From: Coturnix japonica
Lineage: Eukaryota > Chordata > Aves > Galliformes > Phasianidae
DNA: 64,000 nt
Assembly (NCBI RefSeq): GCF_001577835.2
Contig: NC_029519.1
Coordinates: forward strand, 30,318,539 to 30,382,538
Direction of reading: 5' to 3'
Shown here: positions 12,501-36,920 of the stretch, in pieces
How positions within the stretch are numbered: position 1 is the first letter of the stretch
Layout: the number at the start of each line of letters is the position of its first letter
Made by a program: the position numbers and the translations under genes
Notes under the pieces: model-generated
What the model was told of the DNA's origin: nothing
Databases searched by the model: none
What the model saw: the letters and a program-made list of their open reading frames with translations, nothing else

Positions 12501-12773
12501 GACAGCCGGGACAAACCTCACGGCCGTTCGGTCGCTCGAGGCCCGACCGTGACCGGGCGGCGGCGCCTCGGCGCATCGCCTCTATCCCGCCACACGGAGG
12601 GCCGCGCCGCCGAGGACAGCCGCCGGCTCCGGGAGCGATGCCGGCCGCCTGTTGCCGCAGCCCCTTCCGTCCGGCCCGAGGAGCCCGTACCTGCCCTGCG
12701 GCTGCTGCTGCTGCTGCTGCCGCTCTTCCTCTCCGGCCCGCAGCAAAGGCTCCCGCCCCTCAGCGGCCGCCAT
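3363..12773 (-). CDS. MFSD8: MFSD8 (CLN7), lysosomal major facilitator transporter, complete
   Basis: Multi-pass lysosomal membrane protein; loss of the human gene causes the CLN7 form of neuronal ceroid lipofuscinosis. Coding exons in transcript order are 12691-12773, 11840-11925, 10894-10937, 9536-9776, 9109-9222, 7583-7727, 7023-7081, 6431-6539, 5539-5673, 5054-5157, 4700-4956 and 3363-3578. They total 1593 nt, or 530 residues; human MFSD8 is 518 as I recall. All introns have GT-AG ends and the frame is continuous. Family marks are the MFS loop [13 protein letters not shown] (residues 100-112), SYxAGATS near 159, [10 protein letters not shown] at the start of exon 9, and [20 protein letters not shown] near the C-terminus. 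The start is the first in-frame ATG in the CpG island. The N-terminus carries a dileucine-type EPLL and six glutamines. A CR1 fragment sits in the last intron. Confidence 0.97.
4020..4645 (-). repeat. CR1 LINE, 3' part, minus orientation
   Basis: A 5'-truncated CR1 retrotransposon in the last MFSD8 intron, in the same orientation as the gene. The minus strand encodes the C-terminal reverse-transcriptase segment ([20 protein letters not shown], then [20 protein letters not shown]), followed by the typical CR1 3' tail whose end is a TTTTATGATTTTAT variant of the short terminal repeat. The open pieces are broken, so the copy is inactive. Confidence 0.9.
4700..4956 (-). CDS. MFSD8: MFSD8 coding exon 11
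   Basis: Encodes residues 374-459: the glycosylated lumenal loop (sequons NNS at 377 and NHS at 403) and helix 10 ([16 protein letters not shown]). Ends KILGPKPQ at a phase-0 donor. Confidence 0.95.
5054..5157 (-). CDS. MFSD8: MFSD8 coding exon 10
   Basis: Encodes [20 protein letters not shown], then [14 protein letters not shown]: helix 9 and the beginning of the large lumenal loop. Confidence 0.95.
5539..5673 (-). CDS. MFSD8: MFSD8 coding exon 9
   Basis: Starts within [10 protein letters not shown] and ends [13 protein letters not shown]. Covers helix 8 and its flanks (to residue 338). Donor AAAAA/GTAAGT. Confidence 0.95.
6431..6539 (-). CDS. MFSD8: MFSD8 coding exon 8
   Basis: Encodes the acidic end of the central loop ([14 protein letters not shown]) and helix 7 ([20 protein letters not shown]), residues 258-294. 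Confidence 0.95.
7023..7081 (-). CDS. MFSD8: MFSD8 coding exon 7
   Basis: 59-nt exon encoding [19 protein letters not shown], the start of the central cytosolic loop between the two six-helix halves. Confidence 0.94.
7583..7727 (-). CDS. MFSD8: MFSD8 coding exon 6
   Basis: Encodes the loop [20 protein letters not shown] and the hydrophobic helix ending [11 protein letters not shown] (residues 190-237). Confidence 0.95.
9109..9222 (-). CDS. MFSD8: MFSD8 coding exon 5
   Basis: Encodes [20 protein letters not shown] to residue 189. Acceptor preceded by a long T tract (A tract on the plus strand, 9226-9235). Confidence 0.95.
9536..9776 (-). CDS. MFSD8: MFSD8 coding exon 4
   Basis: Starts [12 protein letters not shown] (residue 72) and covers helices 2 to 4, including the MFS signature loop SNYRPRREP between helices 2 and 3. 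Ends with one base of Gly152. Confidence 0.96.
10894..10937 (-). CDS. MFSD8: MFSD8 coding exon 3
   Basis: Small 44-nt exon encoding the rest of helix 1 and the loop, [15 protein letters not shown] (to residue 71). Too short to stand out as an open frame; found by matching the family sequence. Confidence 0.94.
11840..11925 (-). CDS. MFSD8: MFSD8 coding exon 2
   Basis: Encodes [20 protein letters not shown] and on to SSV: the end of the cytosolic tail and the start of transmembrane helix 1. Acceptor aaccag, donor GTGAGT. Confidence 0.95.
11926..12690 (-). other. MFSD8: MFSD8 intron 1
   Basis: First intron of MFSD8. Holds a purine-rich GA/A tract at about 12166-12196 and otherwise nothing I recognise. 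Its right part lies in the CpG island. Confidence 0.8.
12691..12773 (-). CDS. MFSD8: MFSD8 coding exon 1
   Basis: Encodes residues 1-27 ([18 protein letters not shown], then six Q, then PQG) plus two bases of codon 28. The donor is CAG/GTACGG. This is the cytosolic tail with the lysosomal sorting dileucine. Confidence 0.95.
12702..12719 (-). repeat. MFSD8: CAG trinucleotide run (polyglutamine) in MFSD8 exon 1
   Basis: Six perfect CAG codons on the minus strand give residues Q19-Q24. The human sequence I know has no glutamine run at this place. Confidence 0.9.
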
Positions 12774-12810
12774 ACCGAGCTCCGGCCGCTTCCGAGCCCC
12801 GCGCCGCCGG

Positions 12811-12836
12811 GATCCGTCAGGATCCGTCAGGATCCG
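12811..12836. repeat. 10-bp tandem repeat, 2.6 copies
   Basis: Unit GATCCGTCAG at 12811-12820 and 12821-12830, with a partial third copy. Lies just upstream of the MFSD8 start in the shared promoter. Confidence 0.9.
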
Positions 12837-12890
12837 CCTCCCGCCCCGCCCTGCCCGCCGCCAGAGGGCGCGCGCCGCCCCCGCTCCCCA

Positions 12891-12919
12891 CGGCCCCAAC
12901 GGCCCCAACGGCCCCAACG
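12891..12919. repeat. 9-bp tandem repeat, 3.2 copies
   Basis: Unit CGGCCCCAA repeated three times without error, then CG. Located between the two divergent genes. Confidence 0.9.
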
Positions 12920-12999
12920 TTGTCAGAGCGGAGCCGCCTCACTGGGTGCCCGCCTGGCGCCTGCGCGCTCCGCCGGCCCCGCCTCGTTCCATCCCTCCT

Positions 13000-13052
13000 C
13001 ATGCGCTGCCCCAACGGCGGCGGGAGGAGCGCGGGCAGCGCCGAGCTGTCGG
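13000..13052 (+). other. ABHD18: probable non-coding exon 1 of ABHD18 (5' end approximate)
   Basis: A strong donor, GTGAGTGA, begins at 13053 directly after GC-rich sequence. Because the first coding exon opens with a splice acceptor, an upstream non-coding exon must exist, and this is the best candidate. Its transcription start is unknown. A second donor-like site, TTCG/GTAAGTATT at 15180, could mark an optional second 5' UTR exon. Confidence 0.6.
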
Positions 13053-13734
13053 GTGAGTGACCTTCGTGGGAAGGGGACGGGCGGAGGGAAGCTGGCGGTT
13101 TCTATGCGGCGGGTGCCTCGGGCCGAGCTGCCTCCTCGCTGCGCTGAACGCCGCTCCCGCACGGCGCTCGGGGGACTTTGAGCCTGTGGGCGCCTTGGGC
13201 CGCCCTCCGCGGGGCTCCACGCGTGGACGGGACCGGCAGCCGGAGCGCTCCCGGCTTAGGCCGCTGTGTTTATGTCGCGCTGCTCTGCATCTAGTCTAGC
13301 GAGGGCTCTGCAGCTCGTGTGTGAGTCGTCGCTGTGAGGCGTTTTTCTGCTGTTGGGGGGAGCGTGATGTCAGTTGGAAGAGAGATTTTTGTTTATTTAT
13401 TGAAGTAATACGGCCGGGAGAAGTTGAGGGCTCGCAGTAAGTCAGAAATGAATCGAGCCTGCAGTTTTATAGATAGAGTATATCTAGGTTTTGTCGCTTT
13501 CTTTGAAAGATAATTTTTTAAAATGAAAGGCTATTTTAGCAGGCCACTTATTAACGTGCCTGTATCTCTGTTACAATTTCAGTTTCGAAATACAGTTATG
13601 TGAAGCTTCCTGTGTAAGCACTGTGCTAACTGTATGTTCAGAGTGCAGCTGCTGGCCCTTGGCCTGCAGAACTGTGCAGCATCTGCCTCAGGTTGTGATT
13701 TCCAGCTGACCTGACTTTCAGAGGGATCTTGATC

Positions 13735-13882
13735 CCCCTCCTTGGAAGCATTCAAGGCCGGGCTGGATGGGGCTGTGAGCAACCTGCTCTATGGGAGATG
13801 TCCCTGCCTACAGCAGGGGGTTGGAACCACATGGTCTTAAAGCTCCCTCCCAATCCAAATCATCCCATGATTCTATGATTGT
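13735..13882 (+). repeat. CR1 LINE 3' end, plus orientation
   Basis: The last ~150 bp of a CR1 copy (AAGCATTCAAGGCCGGGCTG, then a GGGGGTTGGAACCACATG-type segment), ending in the diagnostic ATGATTCTATGATT. Lies in ABHD18 intron 1. Confidence 0.9.
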
Positions 13883-14711
13883 TTCTTCAAGCTTAAACTC
13901 TAGTATTAAATCTTTAGCCCCATCAACAGCATTTGCCACTTATGACAGTAGAGGTATCTTTATTCCTCTTTCCCTGTAGATGTTGATGGGCAGTGGCTGA
14001 AGTTTTGTCCCACCCATTGGTTACTGCCGGAAACAAATATGGGATGCCCTATTTTATTTCAGTGGTATTTCTGAGAAGTTCTGTACAACATTCTTTACAC
14101 TCTTTGAATTGTTCTTTTAGTGTTTTCTGCACTCTTTCCAGGAGTAGTTTAATCTTGCAGCGTTCTTATTGAAATATCCTGAATGACATGACTTCATTTA
14201 ATCAATGAAGTAGAATAAAGAATGAGACAACCTGTTAGTCTCAGCCAGTGTTCCATTTGAATATAATGTATTTGCCTAGGAACCTTGGCACTCCCTTGTT
14301 GTAACAGAGAGCTCGTGCCAGCCTCTGAACTTGTGGTTAAATCCTCCTCATCATATTTTCCTCTCTCATTTGGCTTTTGTTTTGGAAAGAATTTAAAACT
14401 CCCCAGGCTGCCTTGCCAGGCTTCAAAGCATTCATTCAAACTTCTTTCACCGTTGCTGGTGAGCAGTGCAGGGATGTTACTGCTATTCTAGGGTTAGCAC
14501 ATCTCAGATTGTTCTGCATGTATTTTCTCAGGCCTGTCCCTCCCAGCCCCCAGGACACCCTCTCAGGCCATCTGTCCCTCGCTGCTCCCTGTGTGTCAGG
14601 ACCATCCCAAGCTGTCTCCCTGCTCCAAGCAGCAGAGGTGCCCTGTGGGGGCTGGAAGAGGTGCTGTCTTGCATCCCCACATCACATGGGAGGTTGGTGG
14701 ATGTCTCCAGA

Positions 14712-14776
14712 GTCATAGAATCATAGAATGGCTTGGGTTGGAAGGGATGGCAAGAATCATTAAGTTCCAACCCCTC
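14712..14776 (-). repeat. CR1 LINE 3' terminus, minus orientation
   Basis: ATCATAGAATCATAGAATGG followed by a short CR1 tail in reverse orientation. Directly next to an AT-rich simple repeat. Confidence 0.85.
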
Positions 14777-14780
14777 TCTC

Positions 14781-14841
14781 TATATATACTGGCATATAGT
14801 ATATATGATATATATACTGTATATATATATATACAGTATAT
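14781..14841. repeat. AT-rich simple repeat with a palindrome
   Basis: Degenerate (TA)n tract. Its end contains a near-perfect inverted repeat centred on a TATATATATA core with TACTG/CAGTA flanks. Confidence 0.8.
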
Positions 14842-15775
14842 TGCTGGTTACCTCCAAAGCTCAGCTACAGCTTCCCATTTCCCACAGTATTTGTGATAGC
14901 AGGTTTGTGAATTAAGTCACGTTTTTGGGGGGTATTATGAAGTTATTCAGGCCTGTTGCTGTAGAGGCATCTGGAAAAAATAGAAGGTAGATGAAGGTAA
15001 CTTATTAACCAAGTCTTTGATTATTATACTTTGTTTGTTGTCTTAGGAGTAGGGCAGACTGTGGACCTCATTTCTGTTGAATAACCTGTATCCTGCTGGT
15101 CAAGAAACCAGATTGTTCTTGTTTGTTTGTTTTCCTTCCTTATTGGAAGAGCACGGTAGTGGCTCCAAGCTCACTTCGGTAAGTATTGCTTTGAAATTAA
15201 GACTGAGTTGGCCTAAAACCTTGTTGGCTTTAGTTGTGTTTGAGCTCATGTAGTTCCTGGGTAAAAAAAAGATGATACTGGGGGGAGGGTTTTGGTGGTG
15301 GGGTTTCTTTTTTTATTATTTTTTTTCTCTGAAGGTAGTGAGAGCTTTGTTTTCAAAATCATGAGAAATGAGTTGAGGAAACTGGAAAGGAAGGGCTGAA
15401 GGAAGAGTTAGGTTTCCATTCTGAGATGCAAGATGGAAACTCATTTAGGTTGAAAAGTTTTTACCATTGTCACTATATGGACAGGATAGAGATCAACACT
15501 GCTCTTCTTATTGCTCTGAGTAAAATACACTTAGAACTGGCTGAAGAACTGGTACTATGAACTCATGTGCTTCTTCTGTTATCTTTTCATTGATAATGTG
15601 ATAACTTTCTGCTTATTTAGGCATGTCAAATTCCAACTGCTACATTCCACTTTAAAAATACATACACATTGTTTTTTAAAGCAAAGGCAACGTTTGTGTT
15701 AACTGCCTTTATGCAGTTCTAAGTATCTAGTATCTAGTATATACCTAAGTATCAAGGTTAACTTCCTTGTAATAG

Positions 15776-31023
<15,248 letters not shown>

Positions 31024-32755
31024 CAGTCTTCATCATGGATTCAAACTGATCTCATTCGTATTTCTGGTTATTGGAACTCGTCATTGGAAAAACAAGCCTC
31101 TTGCAGTGTTAAGTAGTAGATGGTTGGTTACTTTGAATGTTGTAGGTAATGAATATAAAAAACGGTCACGTCCCAATATTACTTTCCTTTCAACCAAGCG
31201 CCATTTTGATATGCTTCAGCTTTACCTGTGAAGAGCTACAGTAGCCTTTGTTAGTGCACAAATGGTTCATGTACTCCATACTTTATTGCATTATGTATCA
31301 ATTCTGAGTAAATTCTTAACTGTGTACTGTTGAAAACAACATATTGATAGAATATAAAATTTGCCATAGGGCTAAGATATTGTCTTATGTTTAGTGTATT
31401 TACAGTTTGTTCCAGCTACCATGTTTTCCTCTTGCTTCCTTGTCACTTGCTATTCCTTCTGCATTTTAATATGCCTTGGCCAGCGTTCTGCCTCTTGTGT
31501 TTGTCACTGATTTTTCTCTTATTATGAATTGAAAATGAACTACAGTGAATGAGGCAGAATTAAATCTTGGCAAAAAGCTTTTAAAAACTGAACAAAAGGT
31601 GAGAGAGACATTTTAATTCACTGCATCCATTAGATTTTTCTGCTGTTAAATGGTGCCATTCCAGAAGACTCATGTTTTTACAGAGCTGGAATAACTCTAC
31701 ATGGAGTGTCCAGTAATTGATTTTTTAACATGCATTCAATTGGAGAATGAAGTTTTTCTAGTAGATTTTTAAAAAAAATTGCTAAAGGGAATAACAGTGT
31801 GATAACTTTTCTTGATAAACAGTGGCAGAAAGAATCTGATTCTAAGCAGTTAAATCAACAGATTATATGGTGCTATAAACATCTCCTTAAAAGCAGGGGT
31901 CTTTTTAAAATGCACTCAGTGCTGACACGCAAAAACACATTATAATATTGAAGAGTGTTAAGAGCATATGTGAGATTAAGGGTTATCAAAACAGTCACGT
32001 TAGCTTCTTGTATTGAAGAAGTTTTTAAACTGATGTAGGGTTAGGAACACATTTAAGTAAATCCCATCTGTTGCTGCTTCTCTTGGGATCAAAAATGCCA
32101 ACAAATTAAAGTAAAATTACAGGTCATCACAAATCAGCTCTATGTGGTAGCTGTCTGTATCTTCGTATAGTGGTAATGCATTGTTCTTTTAAAGCCATTT
32201 TCCGGGGAAGTTGAAAGCAAAAACACTTCAATATTAATTTTAGTACAGTTATGGCTGAAGTCACACAGAAACGAACAGAAAAATCCAGGGATTTCTTGAG
32301 ATACATCATGTATGTACCTTTCAAATCATACACTTTATTGATTTCCATGGTTACCGTGATGGTTTTTAATAGTGCATGAAGTAATCAAAGCTCTATTTGT
32401 TCCAGCGTATTATCTTGAATTTCAGTCTGGCAGACAGAGCTGATAACTGGTAGTATTACTGGTCAGATAAGCTGAGATAAAACTAATGCAACAGTTTGTG
32501 AAAACCAAAGGCAATTAACATGGAAGTGCACTGAAAACTGAAAACAAGTGATATTCTGTTGGAAGTTAAATTGTTTGTTGCAAGTGTTTTATCATCATTT
32601 CTATTAATATTTTATGTGTGTTGGGGGCGAGTGTGAAGTGACCAGCATGTTTCAAAACCTTAAAATACTGAACTTTGGAAGACTGGGAATGATATATGTA
32701 AGCTCTGAATTTTAAAATTAAATACTTGAATAATAAACTGAGAGTTTTATGGGTT
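31024..32755 (+). other. ABHD18: ABHD18 3' UTR (approximate)
   Basis: The first canonical AATAAA after the stop is at 32732-32737; a weaker ATTAAA is at 31559-31564. No coding resemblance in this stretch. The real end may be at either site, or further on at 33663. Confidence 0.4.
32732..32737 (+). promoter_or_regulatory. ABHD18: candidate poly(A) signal of ABHD18
   Basis: First AATAAA downstream of the ABHD18 stop on the plus strand. Confidence 0.35.
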
Positions 32756-35700
32756 TTACATTGATACTAACTCACCTGTCAACTAAGGGTGTTTTATAAG
32801 AAGGCTGACAGCTGTTCACCAAATCTTTTACATCTCCGTGGATGGCCACATTTAAATGAATTTATGTGCTTTGTCCTGCTTCTATTGCAGCTGTGAAAGA
32901 AAGAGAGGTAACTGGTGGCAAGGGACAGGGCATGGATAAACGGAAGAGAAAAAAGATTATTTTATAAGCATAAAAAATAAGCATAAAAAAGTCAAGCTCT
33001 CTACACTACAAATGAAACATGCCAGCATAAATATTTCTGAAGTGCCCGTTACTAGGAATTACACCACTGATGGGAACTTGGCATCCTGAGGTTAGTGTTC
33101 TGATGATGTTATTAATGAGCTGAACTTTCCAAAAGGGCATACTATGCAATCAAGTAGAGATGTATGAATGTAAATCCTGTTTCTGAGAAAGACTTTTGAA
33201 AGTAGTCAAGGGCTGGTCTCCAACAATTGAGAATCACACTTTGCTATGTAACTAATGCAGTGTTGCCAAATAAGAGAGTACAGTAAGAAACATTTAAAGA
33301 ATTTCTCAGGTTAATAAAAAAAAGGGGGGGGGAAGGAGAGAAATTATGCCTGTGGTTCACGTCTGCCAGTTAGCAGACACAGGAGGCCATTAGCTGCTCT
33401 GTGAAGGAGGGAATATTGCTGTATCAATGTTTTAATCTTAGGAAAATTGGCTTTTAAAAGTAAACTCTGTAAGTCCTGAGGAAGTCTTATTAGCAAACCA
33501 TTTCTGATGTTAAGTGAGAATGTGATTTTTAATCCAGAAACTGCTTGAGAAAAATACTGGAATAAGGTTCCTGCAATAAATCCCAGTGGCAGGTCAGCCA
33601 TTCTGCACATCTTAAGCTCCCTGTAAAATTGACCTCGATCATTTTTCAGTGTTTAGTTTTTCAATAAAAATCCTCCAGAACAGTTGTGTGGGGTTCTTTT
33701 CCTTTGTCAACACCAATTCAGTGACTCTCACTGTCACCCTGTAATTCCTGAATATTCCCTCTAGCACTGTAGCATAAGAAGAGTAGTTAATCTACAGTAC
33801 AAGATAAAGGCTTAACATAATAAACAATGTAACTGCTTTCATGTTGTTCTACATTCAGCTCCTATCAGCTAATTAAGATACCATTGTGAGTCTAATTTTA
33901 GGCTTCTCCATGGGTTCACTGAACTTTTTCTTGCTTGTTCCTGTGCTCCAAATAAGGGTATGCTGTGCTGTAACACGCTCAGAACGTATTGTAGAATTGT
34001 GCAGAAGTGATTGCTGATGGTTGCTCTCCCATGTGTTTGGGGGGCAGGCAGTGTTGCGCTGGTGGAGTCTTGTTTGAGGAGGGAAAGGAGGAGGTTTCAT
34101 CACATTAGTAGTCCCTCCGACAGATGAGAATATCACCCTCAAGCTGAAAGGCTGCTTTGAACAGATAGCAGTGCGTGTTACTGGCCTTGCATCTCTGAAG
34201 CTTGCTGATGTTTATATACAAAGAAAAATAAAACACTGGAAAACTGTTGTGGCTCGTTCTGTGGAACTGGAGCAGTCACAGTCCAACTGCAGTCTGCCAG
34301 CTGTACCCAGGAACCAAGACACAATCGTGTTGCAGTGTTCAGCTACGCTGGCTAAAAAGTGAAGGCTCCTGTAACACCTCAGCATGCTAAGATTGACAAA
34401 ATGTCAGGGGGACAGATGGAGTGGGAAATAGGCTTTGCAGGTGGAAGGAAAAGCTCTGAAATGTGTCTAATCAGTGTCAAATGGAGCCTTCTGTAATTTT
34501 TCTTCTGAAGTCCAAAGAGCATGCCCTGAAAAGTGACCATTCAGCTTGTGTTGTAGTAAGGATAAATCATTTGTGTTGTGTTACTCGTGTAAGTCAACAA
34601 CACCCTTAAGTGGCAAAAAGACACCTTGGCTCCAAAAATTGGAGCCTAGTCTTACTAGAATGCTATCTAAATGGATTCTCTTTAAATAGTAGGTTTTATA
34701 ATAAAGTGAAGATTCTTAGCGTGGTATTTTTGCTTGGGAATCACTAACATTTGGGGCCTCTGCATGTTTTTATTAATATGTTTAATTTGTCTTGTGTCAG
34801 TTATATATGTATATATATATTTTTATATACATGTTGATTGTAATTACAGTTGGTGGGGCAGAGAGCTTTCTTTATCTTAAGTTGTCAGGTTCTGTGTCAG
34901 CTTGGCTGTAATGATAAGTTACACAGTGTTGAAGGAAAGTTTGTATATAATGTCATGCAGGCATGCCATTCCCCATGCAAAACCATGACATGAGTAAAAT
35001 GCTATTCTGTAATGCTACCACATTACTGCTCCCTGGCCCAGCTTTCCTCCTCCTCTTAACCGGCTTAATGCTTTTCCCTGGTCTTCAGGTGCCAGTACTG
35101 CAGTGTTCCTAATGTCCTGGCTGCCCTACAGACCTGCTGTCTTCTCCCTAGAACAAGGAAAAGGAAGAGGGAGGGTAATGCTGTTCTACCAGTGATTAGG
35201 TAGGGCTCTGTGTTTTCCTATTGCTCTTCACTGTGTCTGCATAGCCTCTGAGTTTAGGACAACAAATGAAATAACTGCAAAGTGTTCTGAGCTGACAGTA
35301 TGGGAAATACTCCTCAGGAGTAAACGTATGCAGATAACGCCCTTATTCACTAGCAACACTTGCCTGTATTTCAATGAATTTCTCACTGTGATGTGTTACT
35401 GGTGTGTCCTTGACATGTGAATGTTGTGCACCTGAAGAAGCCGAGTTCTTACTTGCTAAGGAAAATGCTTCTAGGTGTTTGAAAATTTGCTGCCACTTTA
35501 ATTGCACTTTTTTCTTACTATCAGTTAAAAATGAAGAAGAACGAAGCATCACTTGAACAGAAGGTGCTTCAGAGGCATCTGTAAATGTATTTCAAGGAAA
35601 GGTCTCCTTTATTTCCAATGTTTTCAGCTTAAATTTGCAGTGCCAGCAATGCATGCTAAGTTTGGCACAGGGTTTGTCACCACATAACCTCAGTAGAGCA

Positions 35701-35800
35701 GCGGTGTCTCAAGTGAAAGGTATTCCTGCCGAGGTAAAACTCTTGAAATGTGGTTATTTGTAACGTTACTTTCACAAACACTTAACTAGCTCCTACAGGG
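32756..35800. other. intergenic stretch between ABHD18 and LARP1B
   Basis: Mostly unique AT-rich sequence. Holds an A8/G9 purine run near 33317-33332, further AATAAA hexamers near 33663 and 33825, and a degenerate (TA)n tract at about 34800-34832. I see no gene and no recognisable interspersed repeat. Confidence 0.6.
34800..34832. repeat. degenerate (TA)n tract
   Basis: TATATATGTATATATATATT and TATATAC, a short AT simple repeat in intergenic DNA. Confidence 0.75.
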
Positions 35801-35879
35801 GCTGTTTGCAGACCTTCGTCGTGCTGTACAACACGTGGGAAAGGCCTATAATAAACCCCAACGTGCCCCACCCGCTTCG

Positions 35880-36920
35880 CTGGAGAGCTGACCCCGGTGC
35901 CAGGTGGGTGCCGCCGCCTCTCAGGGCCCGCGCCTCGCGCTCTGCCCGGTGCCGTAGCTCATCCGCCCGCCTGACCAGCCGCTTCCAAGCGGAGCCGACA
36001 GGCGCGTCCCACGTTACGCGGTTCTCAGCGCGGTTGCTAAGCGGGCCCCGTCCCCGCGTTAAAGGAATCCCGCCCGGCCTCCTTTCGTCCCGTTGCGCGC
36101 GCCCCCCACGGAGCCCGGGGCGCGGCCCTTGTGAGCTCACCGCGCCGCCGGGGTGGCCGCCGCCCTCCGAGCCGGCGGCTGGCAGCGAGCGGCCTCTTCG
36201 CTCCTCCCTCCTGCCCCCGCCGCGGTCGCCGGCGGAGGGGCCGCCGGAGCTGACAGGGGAGCCCCGGGAGACGGGGCGGAGCGGCGGCGGCCGGAGGAGG
36301 AGAGACGGCCGCCCCGCCTCGGCGCCCGTCCCCCTTCCCCCGAGGGCCGCTCGCGGCGGCCGGCAGGGCATGTCCGCCGCGCAGGTGTCCGCCGCGCCCG
36401 CCGAGCGCCCGGCCTGGGGCGCCGAGGGCCGGGACGGGCCGACGGAAGGGGCCCGGCGGAGAGAGCCCGCTTCTACCGGCGGGAAGGAGGCCTCGGAAAG
36501 CGGCGGCCGGCGAGAGCCCGAGCCCGAGGAGCGGCGACGGCAGGCGGCGGCCGAAGCCCCTCCGCCCAAGGAGAACCCGTGGACGAAGCGCAGAGCCGCG
36601 AGGGACGACGCGGCCGACGGGCAGCTCGTGCTGCGGGAGCCAGGTGCGGGGCGAGCCGCAGGGCCGGGCGGGCGGGGAGCTGGCGGGGTGCTGGCCGGCG
36701 CCGTGCGTCGCTTTCGGTTCTGCGGAAACACCGCGTGTGCCGGGGACGGCGCGTCCGTCCCCTCCTCCCCCGGCTCCGCTTTCCGCAGCGCTGCACGCGG
36801 CCGGCCCCGACAGCCCGTGCTTCTACATACATGGGCAGGGCGGCGGCGGGCGCTGCAGGCCCGGCACCGCGAGCGGAACGCTGAGCAGACCGTGCGGTGC
36901 TCTGACATGTAGGAGCTCTG
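35880..36920. promoter_or_regulatory. LARP1B: CpG-island promoter of LARP1B
   Basis: About 1 kb of very GC- and CpG-rich sequence around the LARP1B first coding exon. The 5' UTR probably lies in its left half. A CACGTG E-box (35832-35837) and a TATA-like CTATAATAAA (35846-35855) lie just upstream, but their use is unknown. Confidence 0.85.
36370..36643 (+). CDS. LARP1B: LARP1B coding exon 1
   Basis: 91 codons, [14 protein letters not shown] to QLVLREP, low complexity and charged, with [12 protein letters not shown] near its end. The donor CCAG/GTGCGG and the phase join exactly to exon 2. Residue order is less certain in its family match than the later exons. Confidence 0.85.

Larger units (their letters stand above)
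12500..13300. promoter_or_regulatory. CpG-island divergent promoter of MFSD8 and ABHD18
   Basis: A strongly GC- and CpG-rich block in an otherwise AT-rich region. It contains the MFSD8 start codon (12773, minus) and the probable ABHD18 non-coding exon 1 donor (13053, plus), so the two genes are head to head within about 280 bp. GC-box-like CCCGCCCCGCCC occurs near 12840-12852. I see no clear TATA box. Two short tandem repeats lie between the genes. Transcription starts are inferred, not visible. Confidence 0.85.

Noticed and set aside
12774-12917. Possible N-terminal extension of MFSD8 upstream of 12773
   Set aside because: The frame is open but has no ATG before 12773, and the extension would be made of the promoter tandem repeats. 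The chosen ATG gives the expected EPLL tail.
12495-13181. 228-codon plus-strand open frame and other frames in the MFSD8/ABHD18 promoter
   Set aside because: Overlaps MFSD8 exon 1 in antisense, low complexity, CpG-island composition, no splice or family support.
13217-13226. CCACGCGTGG as a TFEB/CLEAR element for the lysosomal gene MFSD8
   Set aside because: The CLEAR core is CACGTG; this is CACGCGTG, and I found no CACGTG in the promoter island.
33317-33332. A8G9 purine run as a regulatory triplex or quadruplex
   Set aside because: A single G run cannot form an intramolecular quadruplex alone, and the context is ordinary intergenic sequence.
35793-36912. Open frames of about 370 codons on both strands of the LARP1B CpG island
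   Set aside because: GC-rich DNA has few stop codons. The minus frame has no family resemblance; the plus frame is real only from the ATG at 36370 to the donor at 36643.
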